DNA from: a virus
DNA: 23,101 nt
Reading direction: 5' to 3' (one strand)
Virus record (IMG/VR): IMGVR_UViG_3300044522_000130
Location: 1-23,101 of that record
The notes under the pieces are model-generated. The model did not search any database, was not told the DNA's origin, and saw only the letters and a list, made by a program, of their open reading frames with translations. Below, in pieces: positions 20,012-23,101 of the stretch (within the stretch, counting starts at the first letter, position 1; each line of letters begins with the position of its first letter). The position numbers and the translations under genes are program-made.

Positions 20012-22134
20012 TGGCAAACGATATAATAGATATTAATGTTTACGAAACAACTGAATCGGTTTCAATTACTGTAAATCCTAATTTAACTACTGTAAATATT
20101 AATCAAGTTACAGGAGGTGGTGGTGGTGGTTCTCAAGATTTACAATCTGTTACAGATATAGGTGCAAATACTACTAATGGTATAACCATTGATACTGGAG
20201 ATACTTATGAAATAGGTCTTTCTGCAATATCAGGTAATATAGGTGTATATGGAGAATCAAATGAATATTACGGTGTTTATGGAACTTCACCATTAGCAGG
20301 TGTTTATGGAAATTCAGATAGTGGATATGGTGTTCAAGGATATTCTGAATCAGGAATAGCTGTATATGGTAGTTCTCAAGACAATATTGGTGTACAAGGA
20401 AATTCACCACTTGGAACAGCTATATCTGCAAATTCTGATTCAGGAACTGGTTTATATAGTTATTCTGAATCAGGTGTAGGCGTATCTGCTACCTCTAATT
20501 CAATAGGTTTAGAAGTGAATGGAAATGGTACAATAGCTATTGAAGCTAATTTAGGTAACTCAAATAAAGGTTTAGTTATAAACAGCGGAACTTCGTCAAC
20601 TGGCAATTTCATAGAATTAGATAAAAACGGAGTTGATAAATTAGTAGTAAATCAAGCTGGAGAATTAACTGCTACAAAATTAATTAAACAAGGTGGTACT
20701 TCATCTGAAATATTAGCTGCTGATGGTTCTGTAATAACTGCTGGAACAAATATAACAATTACAGGCGGTCAAATATCTTCTGTTGGTGGGACAGGCGGAG
20801 GAGGTTCAAGTGTTAATTATTATTTAAACGGCGGTACAAGTCAAGGTACATTTGGGGGTACAACTTATTATGAGTTTAGTAAGACTGCAGTAATAGGAAC
20901 AGGTGCGGATTTTAATATAAGTTCTAATGGATATATAGCTTCATTTATAACTGATGTAGCAGACCCATCACTATTACTTATTCCTGCTGGAAATTGGAAT
21001 TTAGAATTTTTCTTTTCTTCAAGTTCTGCTGGTGGTTCACCTTCATTTTATGTTGAATTATATAAATACGATGGAACTACATTTACGTTAATCACAAGTA
21101 GTTCTGCTACTCCTGAAGGAATAACAGGTGGCACAGCTATTGATGCTTATTTTACACCATTGGCAGTTCCTGAAACAATATTAACGGTTAATGATAGATT
21201 AGCTATTAGAGTTTTTGTAAATGCTTCAAGCAAAACAATTACACTACATACTCAAAATGGACATCTTTGTGAGGTAATAACAACTTTTACTGCTGGATTA
21301 ACTGCTTTAAATGGATTACAAGCACAAGTTCAAAATTTTGCAACAGGAACAACAGGGACAGATTTCGCTATTAATTCAAGTGGAAGTACACATACATTTA
21401 ATTTACCAAGTGCAAGTGCAACTGCAAGAGGTGTAGTTACAACGGCAAGTCAAACATTCGCTGGAGATAAAACATTTACAGGGGCAATAGGTGCAAGTAA
21501 TTTAAGCGGAACTAATACAGGAGATAATGCTACAAATACTCAATATAGTGGATTAGCAACATCAAAACAAGATACTTTACAATCTACTGTAAATATTAAA
21601 TCTATTAACGGAAATAGTCTTTTAGGAAGTGGAGATTTAACAATAAGTGCATCACCTGCTTCTCAATCTGCATTTACAATATTAGCAAACAACACAAATG
21701 CAACTGCATTACCAACTGAACAACCATTTGAAAATTTAACTAATCAAGTATATTCAGGTACTATTGTTTGGACGGGTGGTGCTGCACCAAGTGGAACTAC
21801 TTCACATACTTATTCGTTATCTCAAGTTGGTAATTTAGTAACATTAACAATAAATTTAGTTTATGGTGCTGCTGGAGCTTCAACATTAAATAATGTAACT
21901 ATGGAATTGCCATCAACTGCTCCTCAACCATCAGCACCATCTTCAGTAACAACAGTTGGCGATGTATTAAGTTTTGTAAATGGAAATATAACAACAACAA
22001 AATTGGTACCAGCTGCTAATGCTGTTTCAATAATTCGTTTAAAATCAACTTCTCCAAACGTATTTGAAATAAGTATATCAAGAGCAGCCGCATCATATAG
22101 ATACGCATACGCAACAATTCAATATTTTGTATAA
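20011..22134 (+). CDS. Tail fibre / receptor-binding appendage, mosaic
   Basis: 707 residues. The N-terminal NDIIDINVYETTESVSITV (about 3-21) is probably the attachment strand, followed by a Gly-rich hinge near 34-40. Residues about 77-170 hold repeated short units of the form G-V-Y-G-x-S and G-V-Q-G-x-S, each a likely rung of a beta helix. A second Gly-rich hinge follows near 258, then a beta domain (about 265-430). The stretch STHTFNLPSASATARGVV and TFAGDKTF (about 457-490), SGTNTGD and SINGNSLLGSGDLTI (about 530) are widespread phage fibre modules. The last 130 residues form a separate beta domain that probably contacts the host. No chaperone or peptidase domain is seen. Mosaic structure is typical of host-range genes. 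Confidence 0.8.
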   Translation: MANDIIDINVYETTESVSITVNPNLTTVNINQVTGGGGGGSQDLQSVTDIGANTTNGITIDTGDTYEIGLSAISGNIGVYGESNEYYGVYGTSPLAGVYGNSDSGYGVQGYSESGIAVYGSSQDNIGVQGNSPLGTAISANSDSGTGLYSYSESGVGVSATSNSIGLEVNGNGTIAIEANLGNSNKGLVINSGTSSTGNFIELDKNGVDKLVVNQAGELTATKLIKQGGTSSEILAADGSVITAGTNITITGGQISSVGGTGGGGSSVNYYLNGGTSQGTFGGTTYYEFSKTAVIGTGADFNISSNGYIASFITDVADPSLLLIPAGNWNLEFFFSSSSAGGSPSFYVELYKYDGTTFTLITSSSATPEGITGGTAIDAYFTPLAVPETILTVNDRLAIRVFVNASSKTITLHTQNGHLCEVITTFTAGLTALNGLQAQVQNFATGTTGTDFAINSSGSTHTFNLPSASATARGVVTTASQTFAGDKTFTGAIGASNLSGTNTGDNATNTQYSGLATSKQDTLQSTVNIKSINGNSLLGSGDLTISASPASQSAFTILANNTNATALPTEQPFENLTNQVYSGTIVWTGGAAPSGTTSHTYSLSQVGNLVTLTINLVYGAAGASTLNNVTMELPSTAPQPSAPSSVTTVGDVLSFVNGNITTTKLVPAANAVSIIRLKSTSPNVFEISISRAAASYRYAYATIQYFV

Positions 22135-22298
22135 TGAGACATATAAGACAAATTAATTCAGTAGGAACAGATAGTTATACTGTTGTAATAGCAGAAGAAC
22201 CATTAGAGCAACACCCATCAATAGTAAATCATCCAGATTTATTTGAAATTTCAGAAGATGATATTCCAGAAACACATCAATATTTAAATTATGAATAA
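22134..22298 (+). CDS. Small acidic protein after tail fibre, 54 residues
   Basis: A frame translated by hand. It starts in a TAATG overlap with the fibre gene and ends overlapping the next start by eight bases. The sequence has a beta-strand half (SYTVVIAEE) and an acidic half with HPSIVNHPDLFEISEDD and YLNYE. Small proteins with a HPxLFEI phrase after fibre genes occur in Bacteroidota phages as I recall. The role is unknown; it may help the fibre fold or attach. Confidence 0.55.
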   Translation: MRHIRQINSVGTDSYTVVIAEEPLEQHPSIVNHPDLFEISEDDIPETHQYLNYE

Positions 22299-22467
22299 TT
22301 TAGATAAAATATTAAATAAGATTATCTCACGTAAGTTAATGGTATTTATAATCGCTTGTTGTGGATTATTCGCTGGAGATTTAACATCTCAAGATTGGGT
22401 AGTAATAGCTACTGCTTATGTAAGCATTCAAGGATTTACTGATATAGTTGCAAAATTAAAAAGTTAA
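22291..22467 (+). CDS. Small membrane protein, holin candidate 1
   Basis: 58 residues. A basic N-terminus (MNNLDKILNKIISRK) is followed by a hydrophobic span LMVFIIACCGLFAG (about 15-29), a short polar turn (DLTSQDW), a second span VVIATAYVSIQGFTDIV (about 37-53) and a basic end. Two membrane spans, short length and position directly before lysis genes make a class II-type holin plausible. Small proteins with this layout occur in the lysis region of Bacteroidota phages. Confidence 0.6.
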   Translation: MNNLDKILNKIISRKLMVFIIACCGLFAGDLTSQDWVVIATAYVSIQGFTDIVAKLKS

Positions 22468-22644
22468 ATGGAGTCAATGAAATTATATATGCTTAATTCG
22501 TTAGCATTGGTTATTACGTTTACTAACGTAGAGAATATATTAAAATTAACTCTTTTAGTGTTATCTATTGTATATACAGGTGTTAAAATTTACGAATCAT
22601 TTAATAAAAATACAAATGAAAATACAGATAAAAAGACTTCATAA
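22468..22644 (+). CDS. Small membrane protein, holin candidate 2
   Basis: 58 residues, starting one base after the previous stop. Two hydrophobic stretches (YMLNSLALVITF near 7-18 and ILKLTLLVLSIVYTGVKIY near 24-42) are followed by a polar Asn/Lys-rich tail. A holin or antiholin partner of its upstream neighbour is the natural reading. The next gene begins inside its 3' end (29-base overlap), which couples the membrane protein to the DUF5675 protein. Confidence 0.55.
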   Translation: MESMKLYMLNSLALVITFTNVENILKLTLLVLSIVYTGVKIYESFNKNTNENTDKKTS

Positions 22645-22999
22645 AAGCGAAAATTCTACAATAGGAGAAATGACTATTGATGGTAAATTTGAATGCTATA
22701 CTTTAGAGGATATAGAAAGAGATGTTAAAATAAAATCTGAAACTGCTATTCCAAAAGGTACATACAAAGTAATTATAAATCAATCAAACAGATTTAAAAA
22801 ATTAATGCCATTGGTTTTAAATGTTCCTAACTTTGAAGGAATACGTATTCATCCAGGGAACTCTAATCACGATACAGAAGGTTGTATATTAGTTGGACAA
22901 ACAAGGTCTAAAGATTATATAAGTAAATCAAGAAAAGCTTACGAAATATTATTTGCAAAAATGAAATTAGCTAAAGATATAACTTTAACAATATTGTAA
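22616..22999 (+). CDS. DUF5675-family protein in lysis cassette
   Basis: 127 residues from the ATG at 22616. A TTG at 22568 is also in frame, but the first 16 residues it adds lack family character, and MKIQIKRLHKS is the usual kind of beginning. Family features: TIGEMTIDGKFECYTLED, ETAIPKGTYKVIINQSNRF, a PLVLNVPNFEGIRIHPGNSNHDTEGCILVG segment with His and Cys in an order like a catalytic or metal site. I identify this as DUF5675, common in phages and bacteria, function unproven. The HPGN...DTEGC signature resembles the His-Cys arrangement of L,D-transpeptidase-type folds, so a peptidoglycan-acting role is conceivable. Its place after holin candidates supports a lysis role. Confidence 0.7.
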   Translation: MKIQIKRLHKSENSTIGEMTIDGKFECYTLEDIERDVKIKSETAIPKGTYKVIINQSNRFKKLMPLVLNVPNFEGIRIHPGNSNHDTEGCILVGQTRSKDYISKSRKAYEILFAKMKLAKDITLTIL

Positions 23000-23101
23000 T
23001 GATTAAAAAAAATAAAGGGGTTATTACATTTTGGTTATCAGTTATATTAGCTTCTACTATAGTTACATTATTATCATCTTGTTCAACAAGAAAAGTAGTA
23101 A
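22999..23101 (+). CDS. Start of a lipoprotein, spanin-like candidate (partial)
   Basis: 34 complete codons before the window ends. The basic MIKKNKG start, a hydrophobic span VITFWLSVILASTIVTLL, and the lipobox LSSC (cysteine at about residue 29) predict a lipoprotein signal processed by signal peptidase II. It begins in a TAATG overlap with the DUF5675 gene. A short lipoprotein at the end of a lysis cassette in a Gram-negative host fits an outer-membrane spanin, but the mature part lies outside the window. Confidence 0.6.
   Translation, partial: MIKKNKGVITFWLSVILASTIVTLLSSCSTRKVV

Noticed and set aside
20174-20410. Minus-strand frame opposite the tail fibre repeats
   Set aside because: His/Leu-rich sequence produced by reading the repeated Gly/Tyr/Ser codons in reverse; no supporting signals.

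Overview
The window is a very AT-rich stretch of double-stranded DNA phage (or prophage) genome, most likely a siphovirus infecting a member of the Bacteroidota, probably a flavobacterium. The basis is: no Shine-Dalgarno sequences but A/T-rich leaders; promoter-like TAnnTTTG boxes on both strands; tightly overlapping small genes (TAATG and ATGA junctions); and several protein families that I know mainly from Bacteroidota phages (XkdF-like protease next to capsid genes, portal with a Cys-His-His tail, BspA-type leucine-rich repeats, DUF5675). No integrase, repressor, tRNA or rRNA gene is visible, so lifestyle cannot be judged.

Layout. 1-1300 holds the end of an early or middle cluster: a DnaA domain IV-like protein and a run of tiny genes, two of them cysteine-rich. 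1297-2782 encodes the terminase (small-subunit candidate and large subunit). 2783-3396 is a regulatory-looking interval with two similar promoter boxes, two mini-genes, a candidate pseudoknotted RNA and a strong intrinsic terminator. 3397-11591 is the tail module: an assembly chaperone with a likely -1 frameshift extension, tail completion-type proteins, two large tail proteins (one ending in BspA-type leucine-rich repeats) and the tape measure. 11631-15333 is the head module plus tail tube: XkdF-like protease, a SEC-C-like zinc protein, scaffold-like proteins, major capsid protein and probable tail tube protein, the last two each closed by a terminator. 15419-15751 is a paralogue of a head gene carrying an in-frame stop. 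15781-16465 is the only minus-strand block, three tandem paralogues behind their own promoter. 16541-19174 has the portal and a connector, followed by an HNH endonuclease. 19676-22134 encodes a BppU-like protein and a mosaic tail fibre, and 22134 to the end is a lysis-type cassette (small membrane proteins, DUF5675 protein, start of a lipoprotein).

Together the genes build and package a long-tailed virion and then lyse the cell. The order is unusual: the portal is far from the terminase, and the tail module lies upstream of the head module.

The observations most worth pursuing are the pseudoknot-plus-terminator element at the head of the late genes, the T9 frameshift site with 190 bases of dual coding, and a domain with the pattern K-[ST]-E-L-x3-[KR]-V-E-L-[AG] that occurs as the protease C-terminus, as a free-standing protein and as a broken copy.
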